A stretch of 64,000 nucleotides of DNA from Bedellia somnulentella (Eukaryota > Arthropoda > Insecta > Lepidoptera > Bedelliidae), in assembly GCA_963576735.1 (NCBI GenBank), contig OY755182.1, forward strand, positions 2,604,001 through 2,668,000, written 5' to 3'. Positions 32,969 to 43,465 of this stretch are shown piece after piece. Made by a program: the position numbers and the translations under genes. The notes beneath the pieces were generated by a model, which did not search any database, was not told the origin of the DNA, and saw nothing but the letters and a program-made list of their open reading frames with translations. Within the stretch, counting starts at the first letter, position 1, and the number at the start of each line of letters is the position of its first letter.

Positions 32969-33147
32969 GGGTATAGGGGCTTTTTACGTGATTTTTGGGC
33001 GATTGGTTGGAGACCCGTCACCAAAAACATTTGTTATTACCATCTTTTCCCCAATCAACTTCCAAAAGTGGCTGAAGAATTTCTTATTCCAAAGCTCTGG
33101 CTACCCCGTTAAGGGATTTATAGCCGTGAGTATATGTATGTATGTGT
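32969..33147 (+). mobile_element. SINE-A (A3), 5'-truncated, with target-site duplication
   Basis: ATGACCAACAA at 32958-32968 and 33148-33158 shows that this 179-bp piece inserted already truncated. A3 markers: GACCCGTCACCAAAAACATT and CCCCGTTAAGGGATTTATAG. Confidence 0.92.
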
Positions 33148-33292
33148 ATGACCAACAAAAATCAGAGCATTGAATCAACCTATCAGGCAAAAGGGACAAC
33201 GTAATGCGACTAATAGTTTTGCGCGGATTTTTTTCAGCAATTTTTACTGAAGAACGTTTGGATTTCGCTCTATTTACTTAAGTCCACTATGG

Positions 33293-33330
33293 TCTTAAGC
33301 TCTGGCTACCCCTTACACCCGTGAGTATAG
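33293..33330 (+). mobile_element. SINE-A 3' scrap
   Basis: AAGCTCTGGCTACCCCTTAC then CCGTGAGTATA. Confidence 0.55.
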
Positions 33331-33817
33331 TTAGAATTGTTGGCAAGGTATGTAGAACTTGATGTGTAGCGTTTAGATACTGTTACGTTAAATTTATTTA
33401 AAACATTTATGGTTTATTACGTCCATGAAAGACTATAAGCTAATATTAATTAATTTAAAAAAATATGTATAACTAAATTCGATCTGTAATGTTTTCTTTT
33501 TTATTTTCATTTTTGTCGTGCATATATTACAAGTGAATGTTGTGTGCAGTTGTAACTGGAACTTAGACTGGGAATGCTCATGTTGTAATTAGATTTAATA
33601 TATGTTTTTAGTTTAAGTTCCGTAATTGTACCTAAATACCTAAATAAATATTTTAAGATCAAAGAACCCTCTGGTAAGAACTCAATAAGTCAGTTTCTGA
33701 CTTGGTATAAATATATTGACTAACATGGATATCTAATAACTTTTTTGGTAGATAAACAAAGGCATATAATAAAACAAAAGTAGTTAGTTTGACAAATAAC
33801 TTACTACAGATTTATTT
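33331..33817. other. Nothing recognised
   Basis: AT-rich, no coding signal. Confidence 0.5.
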
Positions 33818-33826
33818 AATGCGTTT

Positions 33827-34072
33827 ACATACATACTCACTCACGGCTATATTTCCCTAGAAGGGGTAACCAGAGCTAAGGAATTATAAATTCCTCAGCC
33901 ACTTTTGGAAGTTGAGTGGGGAGAAGATGGTAGAAATATAGGTTTTTGGTGATAGGTCACCAACCGCATCGCCCTAAAATCCAATAAAAGCCCTAATACC
34001 CTTAGTCGCCTCTTACGACAACCGTGGGTAGAAAGGGGTAGCGACATTCTAAGCCGGCACTACACGGCAAAG
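33827..34072 (-). mobile_element. SINE-A (A2-like), full length, with target-site duplication
   Basis: AATGCGTTT at 33818-33826 and 34073-34081 flanks an intact minus copy ending CCGGCACTACACGGCAAAG. Confidence 0.92.
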
Positions 34073-34081
34073 AATGCGTTT

Positions 34082-34469
34082 CTTATCACTTAAAGCTACC
34101 TCTTTAAATCATTATTTGGTTGGTAAGTAATGCAGTTATAATAAACAAATTATACGCAAAATAACCGCATAACAGACCAAAAAATAGCGGTAAACATAGA
34201 TAACACATATAAAGCTGCCTACTCCGTGTCCGTCCAAAGCCGTCGGGTGGTGTGGCATAAAAAAGGTGGTCGTTAGGCATTGTCGGAGTGACGTCAGAGT
34301 GAATGGAGATGAGGTTGATAACACGGACAAGACGCGGGCCGACACCTAGACGAATGGTGGGAAGGTGTGGAGACGACTTTAGGTTATTTAGTTTGAGCAA
34401 TAATATGACGGTGTTTAATTATGTTATTAAAAATTATTTTGTGTTACAATAGAATGTACACACATAATC
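34082..34469. other. Nothing recognised
   Basis: Overlapping minus-strand frames of 69 and 98 codons have no domain and differ in phase, so I do not call a gene. Confidence 0.4.
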
Positions 34470-34813
34470 ATGGTATCAATCCAAAAATTGGATTTTCAGA
34501 GATTCAGCATAAGAAACTTCTTAGTCACTTTAGAAAATTGCGTTAATAAATAAAACCATATAGGCATATGATTGATCTTATGTTTTGTTCATGAAAACCT
34601 CATATGGGGATTATTATTATTAATAGAGGAAAGAAAAGCTCAATTGGCAAAGGCACTGGGGCGTATACCCGGAGTTCGATTCCCACTGGTGTCGATATTT
34701 TTCTTACCTTTATTTATTAATAATAATTTAAAACGTCCAACACTTCTAATCTCACAGTAAGCACCCACGTGAAGAAATAGTTTAGTGCTATTTAAAGCCA
34801 CACACTACACAGC
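34470..34813 (-). mobile_element. Degenerate SINE-A interrupted by a tRNA-derived repeat
   Basis: A SINE-A-like 3' part (CTTCTTAGTCACTTTAGAAA) lies at 34470-34560 and a 5' part (AAATAGTTTAGTGCTATTTA to CACACTACACAGCA) at 34762-34813. The piece between them is a different repeat. Confidence 0.5.
34575..34735 (+). mobile_element. tRNA-derived repeat (SINE-C)
   Basis: ATGAAAACCTCATATGGGGA, AGAGGAAAGAAAA, GCTCAATTGGCAAAGGCACT, GGGGCGTATACCC and GTTCGATTCCC, then GTGTCGATATTTTTCTTAC. The same words occur in the palindromic locus at 39526-39821. Box A and box B are recognisable, but the D arm is damaged. Confidence 0.65.
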
Positions 34814-35268
34814 ATTTAATAAAACAGTTTATATTGTAACGAGTAAAATCATCTCCATACATTTTATGTTATTCCCATAGTGTAATCGTGCGTGTGGTCT
34901 AAGTTGATTGTGATTGACAGCTCCACGTCACACCATGAATAACCATCTCACAAAACACAACCCTATCACTCACTTTGCTCTGCATTGCGTGTTGGCTTCT
35001 ACTGTCAAAGTTTTAATCCACCTTCATGCAGCAATGGATGACGTTCATATTGATAGGGCTCTGTGATTGATGGCGAAAATATGAGATTGTGAGCGTTGAT
35101 ATGTTTTTTGTGTATTATATTATTCGAAATGTTTTTGTATCAAATAAAATTTTAGAGACTTTATTGCGAGTGTGTGCTATCGTTATTAAAACTTTTTTTA
35201 AGGATTGCCATTTAAATGTATTAGGAAGTTTTAAAAAGTCTATCAACACATCTATTTATCAGATCTAA

Positions 35269-35538
35269 CATACATACATATACTCACGACTATATATCCC
35301 TAGAAGGGGTAGCCAGAGCTAACGAATTAGAAATTCCTCAGCCACTTTTGGAAAGTTCAGTGGGGAAAAGATGGTACAATAAAGGTTTTTGGTGATGGGT
35401 CTCCAACCGCATCGCCCAAAAACACCTTAAAAGCCCCAATACCGTAAGTCGCCTCTTACGTACACCCGACGGAAGAAATGGGGTAGTAGGTACTATTCTA
35501 AGCCGACACTACACAGCAGAGCCGACACTACACAGCAG
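35269..35538 (-). mobile_element. SINE-A with duplicated 5' end
   Basis: Full-length minus copy; the terminal GCCGACACTACACAGCA is present twice in tandem (about 35501-35519 and 35521-35538). GATCTAA on both sides may be a short target duplication. Confidence 0.85.
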
Positions 35539-36258
35539 CACAACATCTGATCTAAATAAAGTTATTTAAGTAGACTATGTATGACAAACAAGTATCCTTG
35601 CTCATTAGGAGTTTATTTCAAGTTTCTCACTGTTTGAATCTGGATTACTTATACTCAAAGTTATATACGTGGAAAGAGTAGTCAGACTCTCAAAATAATA
35701 AATTCTTCAGCAATACTCAGAAGAAATCAGGACAGTAAAAATTCTGGTAGTAAGAGCTTCTCAGTTCAGTCCTCAACAGCAGAGTTGTTACGAACGACGC
35801 TAATAGAAAAATACGGAGTATATATTTTCTAAACCGACAGAATATAAATTCAAAAATTCGAATACCTATGATACTCAACTGTTTGCAAAAAATATAGTAA
35901 ATATAAAAAAAATGTTACGTAATTTTCATATCTTTTCATCTTCGGAGTGTCATATTTGTGTTAGCATTATAATGATTAAACCAGTTATTAATCAGAATAT
36001 ATCTATAACAGACATTATACTTATATTTTCAGGAGCCAAATGCAACTTTAAGGCTTCAGCGCAATAACCTATAAAGTTATAGAATGGGGTGGGCGGGGCA
36101 AAGGTCACCCAATAGGGTCAGAGGTTGCGACCCGCAAAGCCTTCAATGTGTACAAATATATAGGTATGTATTGAAGACTCGCGCAATCGCTTCGCGTCTC
36201 GATTGATTGGTGCCTAAAGTTTACCGCCCCTGGATTTGCGAGATAAGATTGTTATGTT
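35539..36258. other. Mostly unassigned; possible SINE-A ghost at 35650-35850
   Basis: The ghost keeps only the rough order TACTCA, AAATTCTTCAGC and CTAAACCGACA on the minus strand. No gene seen. Confidence 0.35.
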
Positions 36259-36430
36259 GACGCTGTGTGGTATACGTTTAAAATAGCACTACCGTATCTT
36301 CTTCTGTCGGTGCCATAGGGTTAGTAATTATTTGAGGGCTTGTTCAGTGGCTAGTGAACATTTCACATCACCAATTCACCAATTCCATAAATTTTCTCAT
36401 CTCATTTCACCTCACCTTTCAAAAGAGTCT
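36259..36430 (+). mobile_element. SINE-A, degenerate
   Basis: GCTGTGTGGTATACG, AAAATAGCACTACCG and ATTTTCTCATCTCATTTCAC follow the SINE-A order; the 3' end is lost. Confidence 0.5.
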
Positions 36431-36898
36431 AATATAAGTTATTTTGGAGTCAGGGTGACCTATTTTAGGACCCCCTGTGAATAGAAAATAGAATTTATAT
36501 TACCTCAAACGTTATTTAATAGGAAATGGAATCTGTAACTTGCAGCTTTATCTGTAATTATAAAATTCGTTAAAAATATGACTACCTAAATAGTTTTATG
36601 ATAACGGCGTGACAATATATATGTATGTACTAGTAAAATGCACCCAACCTGCAGGCTAGCGTGGTAAACTATTAACTAAACACTCAATCAGTCAATCAAT
36701 AATTAAATTCTTGAATAAATATAAGGTTATCAACCAAATCCTTAAACGAACTATCTTTCAAGCCATTAGATAGATAGCTAATACGCTACTTACCAAAACT
36801 ATAACAGAATCACTTTACCGAATTTGTAAAAATTTAGAGGTGTAGGACGCTAACACCAATAAGGTGTTGAGAAGCAGGAAAGACGAATTTCGCATATG
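36431..36898. other. Nothing recognised
   Basis: No coding signal. Confidence 0.5.
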
Positions 36899-37130
36899 TG
36901 GTAAATAGCTCAGTTGGCAGAGCGAGTTTTTTTTTTTTTTTTTTTGTTTACCGGTGGGGAAATCCTCATGGATCCCCCGTCGCTCGAGAGAGCGACGGGG
37001 GTATGTCGGACTCCTACCGACTAAAACCCCACCGGTTCGGTGCTGCTGGCCCTGCGGCCTGTGCGGCGTCACCTTGGTGTTTTTGCCGGGCGGCTGAAGG
37101 CCGCCCTGGCGGGGAATAGGAGTGTACCTA
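36899..37130 (+). mobile_element. GC-rich retroelement repeat with tRNA-like head and T run
   Basis: TAAATAGCTCAGTTGGCAGA (box A-like D arm) is followed by a T run of about 18, then GGGGAAATCCTCATGG, a strong hairpin CCCCCGTCGCTC / GAGCGACGGGGG, GTCGGACTCCTACCGAC, and a second hairpin GGGCGGC / GCCGCCC. I recall similar GC-rich strings from lepidopteran repeats. The family is not named. Confidence 0.5.
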
Positions 37131-37560
37131 AGCTAAGTCGAGTAGGGTGAGTATAAAAATAAAATAGACTCTAGTTGAGTCTGGTGTGACTCTAAGATTA
37201 GTGTAAGGTTCTACGACCTCGCCGGCGGGGTCGGTGTCTGGAGTGATAGAAGTTGTTGGTGTGACCGCGAGCGCCGGTGGCCCCTGAGGCCTCGAGCTCG
37301 CGGGTGGTGTCGTCGTCGGGATCCGAGAGCACGCTACGTGGGCGTCGAATCCCGGCGTCCGGGGAAATCGTGTAGTCGAGCGAGGCTCGGAGTAAGGGGT
37401 TGAGCGAGGCTCGGAGTAAGGGGTTGAGCGAGGCTCGGAGTAAGGGGTTGAGCGAGGCTCGGAGTAAGGGGTTGAGCGAGGCTCGGAGTAAGGGGTTGAG
37501 GCAGAGCGAGCGAGATGTCGCGGGTTTATGTACTGCTGCAGTCCTCTGAAGGGCAAGCAC
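37128..37560 (-). other. GC-rich block with overlapping open frames
   Basis: Two minus-strand frames of 142 and 120 codons overlap. Both pass through the 24-bp minisatellite, giving STPYSEPR-type 8-residue repeats in one and a LNPLLRAS-type repeat in the other. Neither has a domain I know. High GC lowers stop frequency, so both may be chance. It could also be a piece of a GC-rich retroelement next to the repeat at 36899-37130. Confidence 0.35.
37378..37497. repeat. 24-bp minisatellite, five perfect units
   Basis: The unit GAGCGAGGCTCGGAG followed by TAAGGGGTT is repeated five times without a difference. Because 24 is a multiple of three, it keeps both minus frames open. Confidence 0.95.
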
Positions 37561-37685
37561 GAGCCGTGTTTAAACTAGCTATCGCGTGGGATAAAGCAGC
37601 CATCTCTTACGCACTTACTTAGTATCGTATACTGCCATCTCGTTCTAACCGTTATCGTGTCGATAAATTTGCGCTCGTGCTTGCC
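37552..37685. mobile_element. MITE-C, intact copy in opposite orientation
   Basis: 134 bp with GGCAAGCACGAG at 37552 and its reverse complement ending at 37685. The interior is the reverse complement of 10505-10631. Confidence 0.85.
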
Positions 37686-38867
37686 CAGCTGGTGTCGAAA
37701 TTTTTCTTTGGTTGATTGGTTACTAAAATAATCCCCACAAGAGGTTTCGTGGACTCAAAAGTCTAATTATATAACAGAATCAGTTGGCATACAACTTGAC
37801 CGTTAAATGATTGTCAATGGTGACTCGGCCGTGACCGCCGGTTGGTGACCCGCGACCCGCACTGATTTGTCGGCACACCTGCTTAGGAAGTCGCCGTATC
37901 CTTGTCACCTTCCGTTGAGATCTGGTAGGGTTGAACGCGCTGGTATATGCAGTTCTTGGTGGACAAGTTGAATGTATAGTCAGTAGGTATGAGAGTAGTA
38001 TGTTAACGAAGTGAAAGTGAAAAGAGTGGTCTAACCATCCCAAATATTTAAGTTTTTTTTATTATGTTTAATTGAAGTGAATGAAGAATAAGACCATACT
38101 GATAAAAACATCACAACAATCACACAAAATTAAATCACTTTTACACAGAAATGGGTTAGTGTTATTTACAAGCAAACACTACATAGAACATACTTACTCG
38201 TTTATATGCTTAAATAAATCATAAGCTATTTATACTTTATTAAATAAAAGCTTTGACTATTTAAAAGCTCAATAAAATATTATTCGTTCCAAAATCAGTG
38301 CATTCTGCTGTCAACCCTACATTAATTGCAAGTTAGGGCTGGCGCGTCACGGTTTACGGGCACCGTGGGATAGGGCTGTCGCGCCGTGATTTTTCAATGC
38401 AGTCTTCTATAACCTATATTTATATATCTAATTTAATTAGTGTTGTTTAAAAACTTTGATAGGTAAGTCGGAAAAGCAAGGCTTAAGAAGTCAAGACTAT
38501 CAAAAGTATACTAGATAATCTTAAAAATAAAATAAAAATAATCAGTATATTACTTACCAAATTCTGAATCAAGTTAATTTGGCTGGTGATGAGTCTCCAA
38601 CTCTAACGATAAATCACTTAAAGGCAAACTTTTAAAAATGGTTAGGAAAAATAAGGTTATACCCAACAAAGCCTTTGTAGCCAAGCAACAGATGATGACG
38701 AATTAACCATCCTTAGGGTGGACCCATGATGAAGCGGTCCACGCAAGTCTTCTTGTCACTAAAGTGTTAGGGATTAGAGGTTGCTGACTGAAATGATGAT
38801 CATGATGCGGTCAATTGTCCGGATTGGCCAATTCAAAATGGAAAATTACTACCGTTAACCGAGTTAA
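37686..38867. other. Unassigned, with a SINE-A 5' scrap
   Basis: Bases 38148-38190 (GAAATGGGTTAGTGTTATTT, AACACTACATAG) look like the minus-strand 5' end of SINE-A. Nothing else is recognised. Confidence 0.4.
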
Positions 38868-38940
38868 CTCAGTGGGTAGAACGACGCTTATCGAGCAGAC
38901 GATAAGGATACATATCCCGGGTATGGCCGGGTATTTTCTC
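38868..38940 (+). mobile_element. tRNA-derived SINE head
   Basis: TTAACTCAGTGGGTAGAACG (box A) and a degraded box B at ATATCCCGGGTATGGCCGG. The body that follows is not SINE-B. Confidence 0.5.
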
Positions 38941-39042
38941 ATATCGCTAGTGATGTTCGACAAATGTTTGCTCGATATCTAGTTTAGTAGGAAAGAACAT
39001 GTGTGCTTTCTTAATCAGGCCTAGACCAATGCACCTGAACAG

Positions 39043-39271
39043 TACGGCTATAAATCAAAAAAAGGTAGTAAGTACAGAAAAAAAAAAAAACCTTAGCCAC
39101 TTTAGGCAGTTGAATTAGGTAACGATGGTAAAATTTAGGATGATTACTCATGCTTAGGGGTTTCCAACCACTTCGACCGAAAATAATTGGTATAGCTCCG
39201 TACCGTACGCCTCATATGATATCCATGGAAAGATATGCGGCAGTGCTATTCTAAGCCGACTATACGAAGAA
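39043..39271 (-). mobile_element. SINE-A, degenerate
   Basis: ACGGCTATAAATC, CCTTAGCCACTTTAGGCAGT, GGGTTTCCAACCACTTCGAC and TGCTATTCTAAGCCGAC retain the minus-strand order; an A run interrupts the 3' part. Confidence 0.7.
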
Positions 39272-39294
39272 ATGTTTGCTTTGTAATGTAATAG

Positions 39295-39515
39295 GTAACG
39301 CTATAACGGTTTTTAACAGTGAGGAAACATCGTGAGGAAATCCATATGGCTGAGTAATGTGACAGTACGATCTGAAAAATAGGTGATAGGTCTGCACCCT
39401 ATCAAATGTGCACAGGCCATATCTGGCGTTTAACACCAGGCGTCAAAAAGTCAAATGAGGTGTTGAAATAGAAGTTACCTCTACCAACCCTTCGAGGTTA
39501 TAACCACACAAATGT
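39295..39515 (+). mobile_element. SINE-B, old, headless
   Basis: AACATCGTGAGGAAATCCAT, ATAGGTCTGCACCCTATCA and CAACCCTTCGAGG follow the SINE-B order with many changes. Confidence 0.65.
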
Positions 39516-39562
39516 AATTTAAATCATTTTGTTTATGAAAACCTCATGTGAGGATTATTACG

Positions 39563-39821
39563 AATAAATAAAGGAAAGAAAAATTTCGACACAGGCGGGA
39601 ATCGAACCCGCGACCTCGGGTATACGCCCCGACGCTCTGCCAATTGAGCCACCGTGTCAATGGCTGCCAGCGCGAAATTCTTCTATCGTTTATTTCTTTT
39701 ACACGTTTAAGTAGTGTTTGCGTTTCCTACCTCCGAATTTTTACTAATTCGTCGGGGCGTATACCCGAGGTCGCGGGTTCGATTCCCGCCTGTGTCGAAA
39801 TTTTTCTTTCCTTTATTTATT
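39563..39821. repeat. Palindromic tRNA-like locus, 72-bp perfect arms
   Basis: 39563-39634 is the exact reverse complement of 39750-39821, with a 115-bp spacer. Each arm carries the anticodon arm and T arm of a tRNA-like sequence plus an A/T-rich flank (AATAAATAAAGGAAAG). The left side continues into a complete cloverleaf; the right side lacks the D arm. Confidence 0.92.
39587..39658 (-). tRNA. tRNA-like cloverleaf, probably a repeat, not a functional tRNA
   Basis: 72 nt fold cleanly: acceptor GACACGG with CTGTGTC (one G-T pair), D arm GCTC/GAGC, anticodon stem TCGGG/CCCGA, variable loop GGTC, T arm GCGGG/CCCGC with loop TTCGATT. The anticodon loop GCGTATA would give anticodon GTA (Tyr), but base 33 is C instead of T and base 37 is T, both unusual, and there is no intron as in most Tyr genes. 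Related sequence in two other places (34640-34700, 39750-39805) points to a tRNA-derived repeat. Confidence 0.45.
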
Positions 39822-40329
39822 AGTCACACGAATGTAAGTTTCTGTACCTTAATAAAGGAGTTATGATGACAAATACTGAAAATAGTAAGTATTTCGAACT
39901 ACATATACTTAAGGTATGCATAATTTGTTCAAGCTATTTTGCATCATCAAAAATCAGTGCATAACCCGGATGTAGTAACATCCATAAAATGACATTTCAA
40001 TTTAAACTCCCCTTCTTCCTACAGGTGCTTGGAAGCCGACACAGATGTTTTCGATCACGCGACGAACCAAACGATATTTACATAAACCTTAATTTTAAGA
40101 GCATAAAGTTCAAAGTTCTATCGTTTTTCGTATAAAATCCGCGGCGGTATGTGATTTGTAGTGGGCAGGCTAGCGTGGGAATATCGGTGACTCCTGGCTA
40201 TAATTGACAGGTGTATTTATAATTTTAGAAGTTAATTAGCCGATTTGTGTGAGAATTGTAGAGAAGTCGAGTCGCGAAATTGTCACGTGAAACTAATGCT
40301 TGTGGTTGTTTATGACGACATTTGGTTGT
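39822..40329. other. Nothing recognised
   Basis: No coding signal or clear repeat, apart from the left target-site copy at 40321-40329. Confidence 0.45.
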
Positions 40330-40506
40330 ACATACATACATATATTCACGCCGTTAGTTCCCATTGGGGAAGGCAGAGACTATCGATCTCCACTTTGTTA
40401 AATACTGGCAAACTTCTGTAGCTTCGTTCACTTCCATCATAATTTTCATACATGCTCTTTTATTCTTCATACTTCATAAGACTCTCCGAGGTCGTCCTTA
40501 TAGACT
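40330..40506 (-). mobile_element. LINE-Z 3' fragment with target-site duplication
   Basis: 177 bp, minus orientation, tail side ACATACATACATATATTCAC. TTTGGTTGT at 40321-40329 and 40507-40515 flanks it. Confidence 0.85.
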
Positions 40507-40573
40507 TTTGGTTGTGGCTACGTTTAAATGATTTGATATTAGTTTTCTATTTCATTGAAACAACGAAACATGC

Positions 40574-40773
40574 ATACATTAACTCACAGCTAGTATAGCC
40601 AATATGAAGTATGGCCTCCCAATTATAAGCCTGCATCTAAATTAGAAATTCCTCTGCCACAATGGAAGCCTGAGTAAAACAATGTCTTAAAAATCCCCAA
40701 TACCCTAAGTTACCTAAGCCACCAATGGGAATTAAATAGGTTAGTGCTATGCTAAGCCGACGCTACACAGCTA
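40574..40773 (-). mobile_element. SINE-A, degenerate
   Basis: TTAACTCACAGCTAG, TTAGAAATTCCTCTGCCACA, AAAATCCCCAATACCCTAAG and TAAGCCGACGCTACACAGC, minus orientation. Confidence 0.75.
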
Positions 40774-40875
40774 ATCAAGGTTTACGATCAAAATTAAAAG
40801 AAAATCAGTGTAGTCGGCGTGGGTGAAATCACGGGTATGAAGCTAGTATATTTATACGAATTGAATTGTAATACT

Positions 40876-41133
40876 ACATACATACACATACATACATATA
40901 CTCACGGCTATAAATCCCTAAAAGGGGTAGCCAGAGCTAACGAATTAGAAATTCCGCAGCCACTTTTGGAAGTTGCGTGGGGAAAAGATGGTAAAATAAA
41001 GGTTGTTGGTGATGGGTCTCCAACCGCATCGCCCAAAAATCCCTTAAAAAGCCCCAATAACGTTAGTCGCCTCTTACGTACACCCACCGGAAGAAAAGGG
41101 GTAGTGCTATTCTAAGCCGACACTACACAGCAA
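40876..41133 (-). mobile_element. SINE-A, full length
   Basis: Intact A1 copy, tail ACATACATACACATACATAC, 5' end CCGACACTACACAGCAAA. A 98-codon plus-strand frame across it is the antisense frame seen in other copies. Confidence 0.92.
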
Positions 41134-41286
41134 ATTCTGCAAATATAATATGTTTCTTTTCAAACCTATTTTAACTATGCCCTACATTTCATGTGAACAA
41201 TGATTTTTAGTGGAAATGGGGACTTGTCCATAGTTTCGATAATTTAGTATTTCATTACGGAATTTTATCGATAGTATCGTACTTGT

Positions 41287-41528
41287 AAAGCCGTGTAGTG
41301 TCGGCTTAGAATAACACTACCCCATTTCTACCCGTGGGTGATCGTAAGAGGGAACTATAGGGGCTTTTTAAGTGATTTTTGGGCGATGTGGTTGAGACCC
41401 GTCACCAAAAACATTTATTATTACCATCTTTTCCCCAATCAACTTCCAAAAGTGGCTGACGAATTTTTCCAAAGCTCTGGCTACCGCGTTAAAGGATTTA
41501 TAGCCGTGAGTATATGTATGTATTTATG
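41287..41528 (+). mobile_element. SINE-A (A3), full length, with target-site duplication
   Basis: Starts GCCGTGTAGTGTCGG, with GTGATCGTAAGAGG and CATTTATTATTACCATC as A3 markers. TATCGTACTTGT at 41275-41286 and TATCTTACTTGT at 41529-41540 flank it (one mismatch). Confidence 0.9.
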
Positions 41529-41636
41529 TATCTTACTTGTGTAGTATCGATAGTAGCAGCAAAGTATAAAAGTTTCACCTTATTCCCAATATCAATATTA
41601 TTGTGGCATGTAGATATTTATTGCAACTGCCAATAG

Positions 41637-41911
41637 TTACGCAGTACTATGTCTCAGTGGAGAACCGGGGTAACTGGCACAGCCCGAAGAATTGTAAAAC
41701 TCAAGTGGCAATGGACAGGGCACATTGCACGCAGAACCGACGGCCGTTGGGGCTCGAAGGTTCTGGAGTGGCAGCCACGTACCGGACATAAGGTGGACCG
41801 ACGATTTGGTGAAAATCACGGGAAGCCGTTGGATGAGAGCAGAACAGGACCGGTCGTTCTGGAAATCTTTAGGCCTATGTCCAGCAGTGGAAGTGTATTG
41901 GCTGAATGATG
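41637..41911 (+). pseudogene. RTE-type LINE 3' end
   Basis: One frame gives IVKLKWQWTGHIARRTDGRW and KVLEWQPRTGHK; after a deletion or frameshift another gives RWTDDLVKITGSRWMRAEQD and RSFWKSLG. This is the conserved C-terminal end of RTE-clade ORF2 as I know it from insects. The DNA ends CAGTGGAAGTGTATTGGCTG with a short ATGATG tail. It is a dead, 5'-truncated copy. Confidence 0.85.
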
Positions 41912-42165
41912 TTTGCTGTGTAGAATAGCACTACCCCATTTCTTCCGTTGGGTGTACGTAAGAGGCGACTAACGGTATTGGGGCTTTTAAGGGATTTTTG
42001 GGCGATGTGGTTGGAGACCCATCACCAAAAACCTTTATTTCACCATCTTTTCCCCACGCAACTTCCAAAAGTGGCTGAGGAATTTCTAATTCTCTAGCTC
42101 TGGCTACCCCTTCATGGGATTTATAGCCGTGAGTATTTGTATGTATGTATGTATGTATGTATGTT
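41912..42165 (+). mobile_element. SINE-A, inserted in the RTE tail
   Basis: TTTGCTGTGTAGAATAGC shows a small deletion of GTGTCGGCTT near the 5' end; the rest is intact, with a long tail of TATG repeats. The flanks GAATGATGT and GATGATGT suggest insertion into the ATG-rich RTE tail. Confidence 0.88.
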
Positions 42166-42249
42166 GATGATGTCTCAGGGGAGTAGGGTTTTTCAAGTAT
42201 TTTTTTCAAAGGGAGACTTATCATTTTCAAAAGTGACTTTAAAATTCGA

Positions 42250-42290
42250 AGGTCTGGCTACCCCTTAATGGGACTTGTAGCCGTGAGTAA
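42250..42290 (+). mobile_element. SINE-A 3' scrap
   Basis: GGTCTGGCTACCCCTTAATG, then GTAGCCGTGAGTAAA. Confidence 0.6.
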
Positions 42291-42379
42291 AATTTAGATT
42301 AGGTAACAATAATATTTAGATTACATATTTCTACCACTGACTGCTCTTTCATATAAAAGAAATATACATGCACTAATGA

Positions 42380-43465
42380 AACAACACATTCGGAAATTCA
42401 GAGTTTTTATTCATCAATATAATATTTTTCAATGTTTTTTACAACATCATACGTTTCCCATACACACATTTATATCTTACATACAAACTGTACAAATATT
42501 ATTGCGGGTAAATTAATTGCTTGTCTTAATTTTTCATTTGGCAGGAAATATTAGAAAATATCAATCTGTAGAAAAGTTCATAATTGTAATAAATTATTTG
42601 TCAGCAAAATGTACCAAATAAATGTGCAAAAATGCAAAGTTAAAATGCATTAATTATAAAACAGTCTGTTTTACAAAAGCTTTGATATGGCAAAGTCTTC
42701 AATATCAGGAAATAATTTAAAAATCAAATGCAAATGGATATGTAATAATATTACTCTTTTATTTAACATAAATGAAATCCAGTTGTAATAAATATATAGA
42801 TTCTTAAGTATATTTAAAAAAAACAATATTGTGAAAAAGTATACAAAATCTGCCTGCCTACCACTACACATTTACACATTAATAAAAATATTTACAATTC
42901 ATTAAATATATTATTTTAGATCTAACTTTTTACAGAGGAACTAATAAAACAATTCAACTAATTAAGAACACTACTGACCCCTTGCTAGCTACATTTTAAA
43001 CTTAAAACACTTGCATATTCATATAATTGTGACACGAAATATAAATAAAAAAGAACACAAAAGTTTATAAGTTGTTTAAATTTTGTCAGGGCTGTTCATA
43101 ATATGGATGAAAAAATATAATCTTATTAAACAAGAAAATGTGCCCTTTATATAAAAATTTGCTTTTAAATTTTCGTTTCCAACTGTTTCCAATTAAATGT
43201 ATTTCTGATCCAATACATAAATTGGATTTTTTTAACGTATGGGTTATTCATGTATTTTCATACATAAATAATCCATTTTATGCAACAAAATATTTTTTTG
43301 TTAAAAAGGAACACAGTAATAGATAAGATCCGCTATAAATTAACAATTTATGATTGTTTTCAAATGGTAAATTTTATCATTTTAATAATTTACTGTTGAC
43401 GTAAGAAAAATGTTTGGCAAAACAATCATGAAACCTAAAAAGACACATCTAAAGAATTAACAGCA
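42380..43465 (-). other. svp: Putative svp 3' UTR
   Basis: AT-rich DNA directly downstream of the svp coding exon, with no SINE-A, SINE-B or LINE-Z copy from 42291 to 45031. Poly(A)-signal hexamers AATAAA occur on the minus strand at 42758-42763 and 42406-42411. The 3' end of the transcript is not determined by the sequence; the interval given assumes use of the farther signal. Confidence 0.45.

Noticed and set aside
34104..34400. Overlapping 98- and 69-codon minus frames
   Set aside because: Two phases open at once in a patch of slightly higher GC; no homology recognised.
39587..39658. Calling a functional tRNA-Tyr gene
   Set aside because: The fold is good, but C33 and T37 are abnormal, no intron is present, and related sequences nearby are repeats.
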